In this document: piece by piece, positions 7,398 through 16,317 of the stretch
How the letters are laid out: every line of letters starts with the position of its first letter
How positions within the stretch are numbered: the first letter of the stretch is position 1
NCBI GenBank assembly: GCA_014324045.1
Contig: JACOMY010000001.1
Span: forward strand, 171,143-235,142
Direction of reading: 5' to 3'
From: Rhodospirillales bacterium
GTDB lineage: Bacteria > Pseudomonadota > Alphaproteobacteria > Kiloniellales > JACOMY01
DNA: 64,000 nt
Notes under the pieces: generated by a model
Databases searched by the model: none
What the model saw: only the letters and a program-made list of their open reading frames with translations
What the model was told of the DNA's origin: nothing
Translations under genes and position numbers: made by a program

Positions 7398-9698
7398 ATG
7401 GCCTTTGATGCAGCAGACAAGCTGAAACGCGAGTCGCTTGCCTACCATCGCGAATGGCCCAAGGGAAAGCTGGCAATCGCGGCGACCAAGCCGCTGGATA
7501 CCCAGCACGACCTAGCGCTGGCCTATTCTCCCGGCGTGGCTGTGGCCTGCGAGGCCATTGCCGAGAACCCGGTCGAAGCCAGCGAGATGACGGCACGCGG
7601 CAATTTGGTTGCGGTCATCACCAACGGCACGGCCGTCTTGGGCCTGGGTAACATCGGCCCTTTGGCCGCGAAACCGGTTATGGAAGGAAAGGCCGTCCTC
7701 TTTAAGAAGTTCGCCGGAATCGACGTCTTCGATCTAGAGGTAACCGAGACCGATCCCAAGCGCTTTTGCGACATTGTCGCAGCGCTAGAGCCGACCTTCG
7801 GCGGCATCAATCTGGAAGACATCAAGGCGCCGGAGTGCTTCCAGATCGAGCAAGATCTGCGCAGCCGTATGGGTATTCCTGTGTTTCACGACGATCAGCA
7901 CGGGACCGCCATCATCGTCGGCGCCGCCATCCTCAACGGCTTGCGCCTGGCCGGCAAGGCACCTGAGGAGGTAAAGCTGGTGACCAGCGGGGCAGGAGCC
8001 GCTGCGCTTGCCTCGCTCAACGTGCTGGTCGGCTTGGGCCTTAAACGGGAGAACATTTGGGTCACCGACATTGAGGGCGTGGTTTATCGCGGACGCGAGA
8101 GCCTGATGGACCGGTGGAAGGCCCCCTATGCACAGGAGACCGATAAGCGGACCTTGGCCGAAGTGATTGAAGGCGCGGATATCTTCCTGGGGCTGTCGGC
8201 GCCCAATGTACTGAAACCGGACTATCTGGAGACAATGGCGGACAAGCCCCTGATCATGGCGCTGGCTAACCCGCAGCCTGAGATCGATCCGCAGATCGTC
8301 CGCGACCTCCGCCCCGATGCGATCATGGCCACGGGCCGTAGCGATTTTCCTAATCAGGTCAATAACGTGGTCTGCTTTCCCTTTGTTTTCCGCGGTGCAT
8401 TGGACGTGCACGCCACAACAATCAACGAGGAGATGAAGCTGGCTGCGGTCCGCGCCATTGCCGACCTAGCCATGGCCGAGCAGTCCGATGTCGCGCAGAA
8501 AGCCTATGGCGGTCAGTCAGCAAGCTTCGGGCCCGACTACATCATCCCCCGCCCCTTCGACCCGCGTCTGATGCTGGTGATTGCCCCGGCCGTCGCCCAA
8601 GCGGCGATGGACAGCGGTGTGGCCACGGCGCCGCTTACCGACATGGCGGCCTATCGGGCGCGGCTGGAGAACGCCGTGTTCCGCACCGGTCTGGTCATGC
8701 GCCCGGTCTTCGAACAGGCGCGCGGGACCCTGCGGCGCGTGGCCTATTCCGAAGGCGAGGACGAACGTATCCTGCAAGCGGTACAGGTCGCGATCCAGGA
8801 GTGCCTCGCCAAGCCTATCCTGATCGGTCGCCCAAGCGTCATTGAGACACGCGCCAAACGCTTAGGACTTCGGTTCATCGAAGGCGGCAGCTACGAGATC
8901 GTCAATCCGGAGAGCGACCGCCGCTTCAATCGCTATTGGCGCCGTTATCATGAGATCATGGCGCGCAGCGGCGTGACGCCGGCGCGTGCGCGCACCGTCG
9001 TACGCACTCATAACACCGTGATCGGTGCATTGGCAGTGGATCTGGGCGACGCCGACGCCCTGCTGGCCGGCCCGCAAGGTGGCTTCAACTACCATGCGGA
9101 CTACCTTCGGGACGTTATCGGCTATGCCGATGGCTGTAATTGTTACTCGGCTTTATCGTTGTTATCGATGCAAAAAGATACGATCTTCATATCCGACTCG
9201 AATTTAGCATTGGATCCCGGTCCGGAAGAGATCGTCCGTATGACCTGCCTTGCCTCGGTCCAAGTCCGTCGCTTCGGGATTGAGCCGCGGATCGCCCTCC
9301 TGTCGCACTCCAGCTTCGGCAGTGCCTCGGATGGCGAGGCCAAGAAGATGCGGGAGGCGGTACGCTTGCTGCATCGGGATTTTCCCGATCTCAACGTCGA
9401 CGGCGAGATGCAGGGAGATCTGGCGCTAAACCCTGCGGCGCGCGCCTCGGTTTTGCCCGGCTGTCGGCTGGAGGGGCGGGCCAATCTCTTGATCATGCCC
9501 AATCTGGACGCGGCCAACATTTCGGCGACCCTCTTGCGGACCGTGGGGCAGGGGATCGCCGTGGGACCGATGCTGTTGGGCACCGCCCATCCCGTGCATG
9601 TGCTGCCGCATGCGGTGACGGCCCGCGGGATCGTGAACATGACTGCGGTGGCAGCCGCCGACGTCGGCGAGGAGCAGGCCGGAAGTGCTTCGGCGTGA
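7398..9698 (+). CDS. maeB: NADP-dependent malic enzyme with C-terminal phosphotransacetylase-like domain
   Basis: Decarboxylates malate to pyruvate with NADP reduction. The ATG at 7398 follows AAGGGGAG and gives 766 residues; the open frame extends upstream without family support. Residues 1-430 are the malic-enzyme part, with AYSPGVA early on, a substrate segment around [17 protein letters not shown], and the nucleotide-binding motif [13 protein letters not shown]. Residues 430-766 match the phosphate acetyl/butyryltransferase fold (for example [18 protein letters not shown]). In MaeB proteins this domain is regarded as regulatory, sensing acetyl-CoA, rather than as an active Pta. A locally AT-richer patch at 9135-9215 stays in frame. 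Confidence 0.94.
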   Translation: MAFDAADKLKRESLAYHREWPKGKLAIAATKPLDTQHDLALAYSPGVAVACEAIAENPVEASEMTARGNLVAVITNGTAVLGLGNIGPLAAKPVMEGKAVLFKKFAGIDVFDLEVTETDPKRFCDIVAALEPTFGGINLEDIKAPECFQIEQDLRSRMGIPVFHDDQHGTAIIVGAAILNGLRLAGKAPEEVKLVTSGAGAAALASLNVLVGLGLKRENIWVTDIEGVVYRGRESLMDRWKAPYAQETDKRTLAEVIEGADIFLGLSAPNVLKPDYLETMADKPLIMALANPQPEIDPQIVRDLRPDAIMATGRSDFPNQVNNVVCFPFVFRGALDVHATTINEEMKLAAVRAIADLAMAEQSDVAQKAYGGQSASFGPDYIIPRPFDPRLMLVIAPAVAQAAMDSGVATAPLTDMAAYRARLENAVFRTGLVMRPVFEQARGTLRRVAYSEGEDERILQAVQVAIQECLAKPILIGRPSVIETRAKRLGLRFIEGGSYEIVNPESDRRFNRYWRRYHEIMARSGVTPARARTVVRTHNTVIGALAVDLGDADALLAGPQGGFNYHADYLRDVIGYADGCNCYSALSLLSMQKDTIFISDSNLALDPGPEEIVRMTCLASVQVRRFGIEPRIALLSHSSFGSASDGEAKKMREAVRLLHRDFPDLNVDGEMQGDLALNPAARASVLPGCRLEGRANLLIMPNLDAANISATLLRTVGQGIAVGPMLLGTAHPVHVLPHAVTARGIVNMTAVAAADVGEEQAGSASA

Positions 9699-9707
9699 TC
9701 GTGGCAT

Positions 9708-9750
9708 CCATGATAGTGAACACGGTGGCCCATGATAGTGAACACGGTGG
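9708..9750. repeat. 21-bp direct repeat, two copies at 22-bp period
   Basis: The unit ccatgatagtgaacacggtgg occurs at 9708-9728 and 9730-9750 without mismatch, starting 10 bp after the maeB stop. Tandem units of about 20 bp are found at the ends of some IS21-family elements and at regulator binding arrays. No transposase is nearby, so its nature is open. Confidence 0.75.
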
Positions 9751-10104
9751 CGTCGCTGTCGGGAATTATTATCCCTTTCGCTTTGGACCGCTTGCGTGCC
9801 GATTCGGCAGTCGTATCTGCAATGTCCCCGACCACGTGACGGATGTGGTGGAGATTTTTTCATTTCCTTCCACTCTTCCTACATTGCCCTCGGTTAGCGG
9901 GTGCTCTTCCAGGAGCCTGTTTGGATGGGTACGTTGCTGCTTTGTAAGGTGGGCGTCTACGCTTCCCGGAGTCTCTGTCAGCCTGTCACTTCTGGCAAGA
10001 CTGCGGGCCTGCGGCCCGGCGACTCCCGGCTGACTATCTGAGCTTCACCTTCTTCCTACAGTTGGCGAGACACAGCGCCCGCCAAGACCGCGAAAGGACC
10101 CGAT
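9751..10104. other. intergenic region after maeB, no gene seen
   Basis: 354 bp with no recognisable protein. It contains a pyrimidine-rich stretch near 9850-9890 and a GC hairpin CGGGCC-TGC-GGCCCG at 10004-10018 without a following T-run, so it is not a convincing intrinsic terminator. It marks the change from the conserved maeB locus to the hypothetical genes that follow. Confidence 0.4.
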
Positions 10105-10617
10105 ATGTCTTTATTTTGTGTGCGATTGACCGCTGCCTCCCTTCTGATCGCCTTGGCCTTTGCCTCTTGGCCGAGTAAGGCTTCCGGCGGCTGTGACGAC
10201 ATCCCGACAAGCCTCGCTGAGATAGCGACAAGGTATCCGTTAGTGATTGCCGCCATGAGCTTCAATTTTGGGGCGTTCTCGAGCATGGAGGCTGTCGAAT
10301 GGACCCTGAGGGTCCGAAGGGGGCGTTTGCTTCCCCCTTTTCTTCCCGAAGATGCTAAAGATCATCCGCCCCAGTATCACCTCTCGGAAGCCTTGGGGAA
10401 TCTGGAGAAGCGCTGGGATGCCTTGGCCGCTGCTTTTATCGTGAACCCGGAGCTCTTTAAGTGCAAGGTGGGGCCATTCGCGAAGAAGTTTGGGTCATCA
10501 TCCGAGAAGGAGAAACAGGATCGGGCCACTTTTCTTCTTGCCGCCAGAGATAAGGAACAAGCCGCTTGGGCCAAGCTCGAAGAGATCGAGGCCGGCATCC
10601 TGAGTTCCTCGAACTAA
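10105..10617 (+). CDS. hypothetical exported protein
   Basis: A 170-residue protein with a clear Sec signal peptide: a basic start, a hydrophobic core (LTAASLLIALAFASW, about 8-22) and a likely cleavage after SKASG near residue 28. The mature part is helical and charged with two cysteines (C30 and one in FKCKVGPF), which could form a disulfide in the periplasm. A ribosome site AAAGGACC precedes the ATG. I do not recognise the family. The same AAAGGACC-type site precedes the ATG at 10644, suggesting that the two genes belong together. Confidence 0.6.
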   Translation: MSLFCVRLTAASLLIALAFASWPSKASGGCDDIPTSLAEIATRYPLVIAAMSFNFGAFSSMEAVEWTLRVRRGRLLPPFLPEDAKDHPPQYHLSEALGNLEKRWDALAAAFIVNPELFKCKVGPFAKKFGSSSEKEKQDRATFLLAARDKEQAAWAKLEEIEAGILSSSN

Positions 10618-10761
10618 TAACCCCCCCGAAAGGACCTCACCCTATGACCGACCCTGAAGACATTATCTCTCCGTACTTCTTCGACTGTATCAGGCATGGC
10701 AAGCTTGGGATTTTCTCCAGCATATCGTAGCGCAGATCGAAGGGCTCCTGATTCAGCAGCA

Positions 10762-11121
10762 ATGGCGAAAGCAGAAAAGAAACAAGAGGTTTACGACCGT
10801 GAGCAACTGAGCAAGCGATTCGTCTGGTTGGGCAAAATGTACAGGCAGATGCACACGGAGGGCGAAAAGATCTTTTGCATCAAGCCTGAAGAGATGTACA
10901 CCAACATCATGACGATCCTGCAGATGAACCGCATCCACGCAGGCCTGACGGAGATCTTCGATTTCGCGCGCAGTTTTGTGTTACTGATGGATGCTTGTCA
11001 CCCCGCCTGTAAGCATCTGCCGAAAGGGGAGAGTGCGCACATCGCCTTGCGTAAGCCGAATCGATGGCGGCGCAAGAGCGTTGCGGTCGCGGCCGGACGC
11101 TCCGAGTCGATTTATGTGTGA
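10762..11121 (+). CDS. hypothetical protein, probably the 3' part of a frame-disrupted gene
   Basis: From ATG 10762 this encodes 119 residues with a charged helical N-half and a middle region (GEKIFCIKPEEMYTNI) typical of a real protein, followed by a basic tail. It lacks a good ribosome site of its own. A well-placed AAAGGACC site stands before ATG 10644, whose frame gives MTDPEDIISPYFFDCI and stops soon after. A second frame from 10688 reads YQAWQAWDFLQHIVAQIEG before stopping. Two single-base shifts would join all three pieces into one protein of about 155 residues. The stop overlaps ATG 11114 (ATGTGTGA). I do not recognise the family. Confidence 0.4.
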   Translation: MAKAEKKQEVYDREQLSKRFVWLGKMYRQMHTEGEKIFCIKPEEMYTNIMTILQMNRIHAGLTEIFDFARSFVLLMDACHPACKHLPKGESAHIALRKPNRWRRKSVAVAAGRSESIYV

Positions 11122-11170
11122 TCTTCGAATCGACCGGCAAGAGCCGTCCGATAAGCTAAAAGGAGATGAT

Positions 11171-11869
11171 GTGCTCTCCGGTCGCCGCCAACGGCTGGAG
11201 AGCCCCGCGGCGGCAGCGCCGGGCGAAGAGGAAATCGCTGCAGGGCAGGCGGTCTACAGCCCCTCGCTGCTGAAGAAGTACGATCTCCTCGTCCACGGCT
11301 TCTCCAATCATCTACTCTGGCGCTGCCCGACCCGGCATCTGCTTGCGCTCTATGATGAAAACCTCTCGGACACGCACTTGGACGTCGGCGTGGGGACAGG
11401 GTACTTCCTCCATCGGGCGCGATTCTGGATGGCCGATCCCGACATCACGCTACTGGATCTCAATCCCAGTTGTCTCGCTTATGCTGCGAAGCGAATCTGC
11501 CGCTATGTGCCTAAGACGGTGGTCGCCGACGTCTTCAAGCCTTTGCCGGACTTGGGGCCCTTCAAGTCGATCAGCCTGACTTATCTATTGCATTGCCTTC
11601 CGGGTTTGCTCATTGACAAGGCCATCGTGCTGGACCGCCTAGCGGACCTTGCCGCACCGGGTGCGGTTCTCTTCGGGGCAACCCTGCTTCAGGGCGATGT
11701 CCCGCGAAACTGGGGCGCGCGGCGGCTGATGGCCTTCTACAACGCCAAAGGTATCTTCTCGAACGAAGGTGACTGCCTCGCCGACCTGAAGGAGATCCTA
11801 AACAGCCGATTCAAAGACGTGCGGGTGACACTTCGCGGCTGTGTGGGACTCTTCGTCGCCTGGGTTTAA
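11171..11869 (+). CDS. class I SAM-dependent methyltransferase
   Basis: A 232-residue protein with a Rossmann-like methyltransferase core: motif I DVGVGTGYF at 71-79, the acidic end of strand 2 in LLDLNP (94-99), and LTYLLHCLPG, a motif-IV-like segment. I chose GTG 11171 because AAAAGGAG stands 5-6 bp before it. An in-frame ATG at 11114 overlaps the previous gene's stop and would add 19 residues. The segment YSPSLLKKYDLLVHGFSNHLLWRCP recalls small-molecule methyltransferases found beside fungal or bacterial biosynthetic genes, so the substrate may be a secondary metabolite or lipid. This is inference only, as no pathway genes adjoin it. Confidence 0.75.
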   Translation: MLSGRRQRLESPAAAAPGEEEIAAGQAVYSPSLLKKYDLLVHGFSNHLLWRCPTRHLLALYDENLSDTHLDVGVGTGYFLHRARFWMADPDITLLDLNPSCLAYAAKRICRYVPKTVVADVFKPLPDLGPFKSISLTYLLHCLPGLLIDKAIVLDRLADLAAPGAVLFGATLLQGDVPRNWGARRLMAFYNAKGIFSNEGDCLADLKEILNSRFKDVRVTLRGCVGLFVAWV

Positions 11870-12241
11870 GCGTGGTTCTTGCTTGTTGATGCGTCGTCGT
11901 TTTTCAGCAGAACCACAAGGACCGCTGAGAAAAATTGCCACCACCGGCACCGGCAACCAGTGGGCCGTGACGATGAGGCGCAGCACGTTCTCGATCAACA
12001 TCATCAGGATCATCTAGGCGGTGATGAGATCTGCCGTCAGCATGCCATGTGCGCGGAACGGGCTCTTTAGCTTCAGATAGATGGGATAGAGTGCGATCGC
12101 CATCATCACCCCCCCCCAAGCGTTATCGCCAAGAAGGGCCGTAAGAGAACGGAGCGCTAGGTCACCACCGAGGCAATTGTGCTCAAAAGTGCGGCCAGAT
12201 CGACGGTCGATCGCGAAATTCTTTTCCTTACGTTCAGCCAT
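11798..12241 (-). pseudogene. small inner-membrane protein gene split by an amber codon
   Basis: From ATG 12241, preceded by GGAGG at a normal distance, the minus strand encodes 75 residues (MAERKEKNFAIDRR, then a hydrophobic stretch including GGVMMAIALYPIYLKL), a TAG at 12014-12016, and immediately in the same frame MILMMLIENVLRLIVTAHW followed by LPVPVVAIFLSG and a basic tail. Read through, it would be a 147-residue protein with about three membrane segments. Its last codons overlap the methyltransferase gene on the other strand. Since the frame is open on both sides, a point mutation (for example TGG or CAG to TAG) is the simplest cause. The family is not recognised. Confidence 0.45.
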
Positions 12242-12434
12242 CGTCCTTAATCCTCCATTCGATGCGATCCCTGACAGCACGCTAGACCGGCGCGCCCAAA
12301 TGCACAGCGATCCGTGGATGCGGAAAGCCAGAATGCTGCACCTGGACAGTCAACTGTGTCATTATCGATGGGCGCTTTGTCCGGCGTTACGCGGTACCGG
12401 GTTGAAATGACATGACTTGCGCCTGTTGTTCTCT

Positions 12435-12463
12435 TTGCCAGCTTCGCCGCACTGCACTATAGT
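12435..12463 (+). promoter_or_regulatory. sigma70-type promoter for the nuo operon
   Basis: TTGCCA (12435-12440), exactly 17 bp, then TATAGT (12458-12463), about 85 bp before the nuoA start. This is the best promoter match in the window and is placed correctly for a 15-kb operon. The rest of the 308 bp between the small membrane gene and nuoA (12242-12549) shows nothing else I can name. Confidence 0.6.
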
Positions 12464-12549
12464 CCGCGGAAGAACCAAGGCGCCTTTGTGACACCCCCGG
12501 TCGCGCGGGCGGCGCCATGAGGGCTTGGCGAATGTAAGGGTCCTGCGAG

Positions 12550-12918
12550 ATGCAAGAATCTATTCTGGGCGAGTATTTCCCGATCCTTCTCTTTCTGGGT
12601 ATCGCAGGCGCGCTGGCCGGGATCATGGTTTTGGCCTCCTACATCGTCGGCGAGCAGCGGCCGGATTCGGAAAAAATCTCTGCCTACGAATGTGGGTTCG
12701 AGGCCTTCGACGATGCGCGCGGCCGCTTCGATGTTCGCTTCTATCTGGTCGCGATCCTCTTCATCATCTTCGATCTGGAAGTCGCTTTTCTCTTCCCCTG
12801 GGCGGTCGGCTTGGCGGACATCGGGACCTTCGGCTTCTGGTCGATGATCATCTTTCTGGGGTTGCTGGCGGTCGGCTTCGCCTACGAATGGCGCAAGGGC
12901 GCGCTGGAGTGGGAGTAG
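12550..12918 (+). CDS. nuoA: NADH-quinone oxidoreductase subunit A
   Basis: Membrane-arm subunit of respiratory complex I at the hinge between the peripheral and membrane arms. The 122 residues form three hydrophobic helices, with the conserved loop [21 protein letters not shown] containing the surface cysteine and acidic residues of the quinone-site region. [12 protein letters not shown] marks the second helix. It is the first gene of the complete nuoA-N operon, 71 bp ahead of nuoB. Confidence 0.96.
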   Translation: MQESILGEYFPILLFLGIAGALAGIMVLASYIVGEQRPDSEKISAYECGFEAFDDARGRFDVRFYLVAILFIIFDLEVAFLFPWAVGLADIGTFGFWSMIIFLGLLAVGFAYEWRKGALEWE

Positions 12919-12989
12919 TCCGTCCAACCGGGACGCGCTCACACCAGACCCCCCTTGGGGTTTCGGAATTTGGTAAGGGAATGACGCAG

Positions 12990-13523
12990 ATGACTGACGG
13001 CGGCGTCGCTTTGGCTCCGGGGCCCGAACAGCAGCAGGCGCTGGATAAGGCCGCTTTTGAAGTTCAGAACCGCGGTTTCGTGCTGGGCTCGCTCGACAAG
13101 CTGGCCGCCTGGGCGCGCACCGGCTCACTCTGGCCGATGAGCTTCGGGCTGGCCTGCTGCGCGGTAGAGATGATGCACACTGCCTGTAGCCGCTACGATC
13201 TGGACCGCTTCGGCATCGTCTTCCGTCCCAGCCCGCGTCAGTCTGACGTGATGATCGTGGCCGGCACTCTGACCAACAAAATGGCACCGGCGCTACGTAA
13301 GGTCTACGATCAGATGCCAGAGCCGCGCTGGGTCATATCCATGGGCTCCTGTGCCAACGGCGGTGGCTACTATCACTATAGCTATTCCGTAGTGCGGGGT
13401 TGCGACCGCATCGTGCCGGTGGACGTCTATGTGCCGGGTTGCCCGCCGACTGCCGAGGCGCTGCTCTACGGCATCCTGCAGCTCAAGAAGAAGGTGCGCC
13501 GTCAGGCGGGCCTTAGCCGCTAG
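12990..13523 (+). CDS. nuoB: NADH-quinone oxidoreductase subunit B
   Basis: Carries the terminal [4Fe-4S] cluster N2 that passes electrons to quinone. Ligand cysteines are seen as the tandem pair in LACCAVEMM (C56, C57), in MGSCANGGG (C121) and in PGCPPT (C151). I chose ATG 12990 (177 residues) because AAGGGA lies 9 bp upstream; ATG 12981 directly abuts that site. A longer open frame through nuoA on the + strand is a shadow. The variable N-terminus ends near residue 25, where the conserved region begins. Confidence 0.96.
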   Translation: MTDGGVALAPGPEQQQALDKAAFEVQNRGFVLGSLDKLAAWARTGSLWPMSFGLACCAVEMMHTACSRYDLDRFGIVFRPSPRQSDVMIVAGTLTNKMAPALRKVYDQMPEPRWVISMGSCANGGGYYHYSYSVVRGCDRIVPVDVYVPGCPPTAEALLYGILQLKKKVRRQAGLSR

Positions 13524-13536
13524 CAGGGGGCGCGCA

Positions 13537-14160
13537 ATGGATCGGGCATCGCAAGAACTGGGCGAGCAGATCAAGGAGAGCCTACCGGAGGGTATGGTGG
13601 CAATTGCCGAGGACAGCGGCGAGTTGGTGCTACGTACCGGCATCGATAGCCTGTTGCGCCTGCTGAGCTTCTTGAAGGACGATCAATCCTGCCGTTTCAC
13701 TTGCCTGGTCGACGTGACCGCGGTGGATTGGCCTGAACGCGAGCAGCGCTTCGAGGTGGTCTACAACCTGCTCTCCGTTACCCACAATCAGAGGGTCCGG
13801 GTGACGGTGGAGACTGGCGAGGAGACGCCGGTTCCCTCGGCCATCCCGGTCTTCAATGCCGCCAACTGGCTTGAGCGCGAGGTTTGGGACCTCTACGGCA
13901 TTTTCTTCGACAAGCATCCGGATCTGCGCCGCATCCTGACCGATTATGGCTTTGAGGGGCACCCGCTGCGCAAGGACTTCCCGCTCACGGGGTATGTCGA
14001 GGTGCGCTACGACGAAGAGCAGAAGAGGGTGGTCTACGAGCCCGTGCAGATGATTCAGGAATTCCGCAGGTTTGACTTCGAGTCCCCTTGGGAAGGCATA
14101 CTGAACGCCAAGAACAACGCCCTCTTGCCCGGTGACGAGAAGACCGTCGGCCTGGACTAG
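13537..14160 (+). CDS. nuoC: NADH-quinone oxidoreductase subunit C
   Basis: Peripheral-arm subunit that packs against NuoD near the quinone site. The 207 residues contain the 30-kDa-subunit signature [20 protein letters not shown] and the following [18 protein letters not shown]. The ATG at 13537 lies 13 bp after nuoB with AGGGGG before it. It is separate from nuoD, unlike the nuoCD fusion of enterobacteria. It ends in TAG. Confidence 0.96.
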   Translation: MDRASQELGEQIKESLPEGMVAIAEDSGELVLRTGIDSLLRLLSFLKDDQSCRFTCLVDVTAVDWPEREQRFEVVYNLLSVTHNQRVRVTVETGEETPVPSAIPVFNAANWLEREVWDLYGIFFDKHPDLRRILTDYGFEGHPLRKDFPLTGYVEVRYDEEQKRVVYEPVQMIQEFRRFDFESPWEGILNAKNNALLPGDEKTVGLD

Positions 14161-14179
14161 ACCTAAGGAAACGCGGGGA

Positions 14180-15358
14180 ATGCCCGAAGCGAAGATCAAG
14201 CCGCTAACGCTCAACTTCGGTCCCCAGCATCCGGCCGCACACGGCGTGCTGCGCCTGGTGCTCGAGATGAACGGGGAAGTTATCGAGCGCGCCGACCCCC
14301 ACGTCGGCCTGCTACACCGTGGCACTGAGAAGCTGATCGAGTACAAGACCTACTTGCAGACCGTGCCCTACTTCGACCGCTTGGACTATGTCTCGCCGAT
14401 GAACCAGGAGCACGCCTATGCTCTGGCGGTGGAGAAGCTCCTGGGTATCGAGGTGCCGAAGCGCGCCCAATACATCCGAGTGCTCTTCTCGGAACTAACG
14501 CGCATCGCTAACCATCTGCTGAACATCACCACCTTCGCGCTTGACGTCGGCGCCATGACGCCGATCCTCTGGGGCTTCGAGGAGCGCGAAAAGATCATGG
14601 AGTTTTACGAGCGGGTCTGCGGCGCGCGCCTGCATGCTGCCTACTTGCGGCCGGGCGGGGTGCACCAGGATCTGCCGGCGGGCTTGGCCCACGATATCCG
14701 CGCCTTCACCGAGACCTTCCCCAAGGTCGTGGACAATATGGAAGGCCTCTTGACCGAGAATCGAATTTTCCGTCAGCGCACGGTCGATATCGGTATCGTC
14801 AGCCCGGAGGATGCGCTCGATTGGGGCTTCTCCGGTCCCATGATCCGCGGCTCCGGCCTAGCTTGGGATCTGCGCAAGGCGCAGCCCTACGACTGTTACG
14901 ACGAGCTCGGCTTTGGCGTTCCGGTCGGCAAAAACGGCGACTGCTTCGACCGCTATCTGGTCCGTGTGGAAGAGATGCGGCAGTCCTTGGCGATCGTTGC
15001 GCAGTGTTTGGATCGGATGCCCGAGGGCCAGGTGTATGTGCCGAACCACAAGGTCACGCCGCCACGGCGGGCGGAAATGAAGCAGTCGATGGAGGCTCTC
15101 ATCCATCACTTCAAGCTCTATACCGAGGGCTATCGCGTACCGCCGGGGGCAACCTACACGGCCGTGGAGGCACCCAAGGGAGAGTTCGCCGTTTATCTGG
15201 TCTCCGACGGCAGCAACAAGCCCTACAAATGCCACATCCGGGCGCCGGGCTTCGCACATATGGCAGCCATGGACTTTCTCTGCAAGGGGCATATGCTGGC
15301 TGACTCGGTTGCCATTCTCGGCTCCATGGATATCGTTTTCGGCGAGGTTGACCGATGA
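14180..15358 (+). CDS. nuoD: NADH-quinone oxidoreductase subunit D
   Basis: 49-kDa-type subunit forming the quinone-binding pocket with NuoB. The 392 residues start with [17 protein letters not shown], the conserved loop carrying the quinone-site histidine, and include [18 protein letters not shown] and [17 protein letters not shown]. The C-terminus is the usual [11 protein letters not shown]. The stop overlaps the nuoE start (ATGA), so the two are translationally coupled. Confidence 0.97.
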   Translation: MPEAKIKPLTLNFGPQHPAAHGVLRLVLEMNGEVIERADPHVGLLHRGTEKLIEYKTYLQTVPYFDRLDYVSPMNQEHAYALAVEKLLGIEVPKRAQYIRVLFSELTRIANHLLNITTFALDVGAMTPILWGFEEREKIMEFYERVCGARLHAAYLRPGGVHQDLPAGLAHDIRAFTETFPKVVDNMEGLLTENRIFRQRTVDIGIVSPEDALDWGFSGPMIRGSGLAWDLRKAQPYDCYDELGFGVPVGKNGDCFDRYLVRVEEMRQSLAIVAQCLDRMPEGQVYVPNHKVTPPRRAEMKQSMEALIHHFKLYTEGYRVPPGATYTAVEAPKGEFAVYLVSDGSNKPYKCHIRAPGFAHMAAMDFLCKGHMLADSVAILGSMDIVFGEVDR

Positions 15359-16314
15359 GTCAAACCACATACCGTGCACCGGAGAGCGGCGAATTCGCCT
15401 TCGATGCAGAAAACGAAGCCCTGGCCCAGCGCATAATCGCCCGCTATCCCGAGGGGCGTCATCGCAGCGCCGTCATTCCGCTGCTGGACATCGCCCAGCG
15501 GCAGAACGGCGGCTGGCTCTCCAAGGAAGCCGTCGAGTTCGTGGCTGGGCGCCTTGGCATGGCACCGATCCGGGTGCATGAGGTCGCCAGCTTCTACAGC
15601 ATGTTCAACAAGAATCCGGTAGGTAAGTATCTGCTGCAGGTCTGTCGCACCACACCTTGTTGGCTGCGTGGATCGGACTCGCTGACGCAGACCATCAAGG
15701 AGATCTGCGGGATCGAGATCGGCGATACCTCCGAAGACGGGCTCTTCACCCTGATCGAGGTCGAGTGCCTGGGCGCCTGCTGCAATGCGCCGATGGTGCA
15801 GATCAACGACGATTACTATGAAGATCTGACTGCAAAATCTCTGGATAAGATATTGGATAATTTGAAGAATGGTCGTGTCGTTGAGAAGGGCTCTCAGACT
15901 GGCCGCATAGCTTCGGCGCGGCAAGACGGGCCCCATATCCTGGTGGATTTCGATCCGAACCCGGTGTCGAGCGGTATTCTGCGCGGCGACGCCGTCGATG
16001 AAGAGGCGCCGGGGCCGGGCTCCGCACCGACGCCCGATCCCAGCCTTGAAGAGAAGGCGGATGCAGCCGGCAAGCGCCCCGCTGGTTTGGACCGGCCGCG
16101 CAACGGCAAGGCCGATGCCTTAATCAAGATCAAGGGCATCGGACCGGCCAATGAGGCAGCCTTGGCCAAGCTGGGTATCTTCCACTTCGATCAGATTGCC
16201 TCTTGGAGCCCGGAAGAGGCAACCTGGGTCGGCACTTTTCTGGCCTTCCCCGGCCGGATTGAGCACGAAGAGTGGATTCAGCAGGCTAAGACCCTGGCCG
16301 GGAGGAAGGCATAA
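15355..16314 (+). CDS. nuoE: NADH-quinone oxidoreductase subunit E with C-terminal helix-hairpin-helix extension
   Basis: Part of the NADH-input module; binds the [2Fe-2S] cluster N1a through C97, C102 (CRTTPC), C138 and C142 (CLGAC). The thioredoxin-like core ends near residue 180, where most NuoE proteins stop. This protein continues to 319 residues: a proline/acid-rich linker (about 185-250) leads to a helix-hairpin-helix-like domain starting at [16 protein letters not shown] (259-274). As I recall, similar tails occur in NuoE of other alphaproteobacteria; their role is unknown. A stretch around 15835-15870 is AT-rich but in frame. Confidence 0.95.
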   Translation: MSQTTYRAPESGEFAFDAENEALAQRIIARYPEGRHRSAVIPLLDIAQRQNGGWLSKEAVEFVAGRLGMAPIRVHEVASFYSMFNKNPVGKYLLQVCRTTPCWLRGSDSLTQTIKEICGIEIGDTSEDGLFTLIEVECLGACCNAPMVQINDDYYEDLTAKSLDKILDNLKNGRVVEKGSQTGRIASARQDGPHILVDFDPNPVSSGILRGDAVDEEAPGPGSAPTPDPSLEEKADAAGKRPAGLDRPRNGKADALIKIKGIGPANEAALAKLGIFHFDQIASWSPEEATWVGTFLAFPGRIEHEEWIQQAKTLAGRKA

Positions 16315-16317
16315 GAC

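Noticed and set aside
9143..9863. Long minus-strand frames opposite the end of maeB
   Set aside because: They are antisense to a conserved domain, have no ribosome sites and resemble no protein; they follow from the G/C bias.
10004..10018. GC hairpin after maeB as an intrinsic terminator
   Set aside because: The stem has no T-run on either side, so intrinsic termination is not supported.
12525..12980. Long + strand frame running through nuoA into nuoB
   Set aside because: Its N-terminal part is an out-of-frame shadow of nuoA with no family match; NuoB begins at about 12990.
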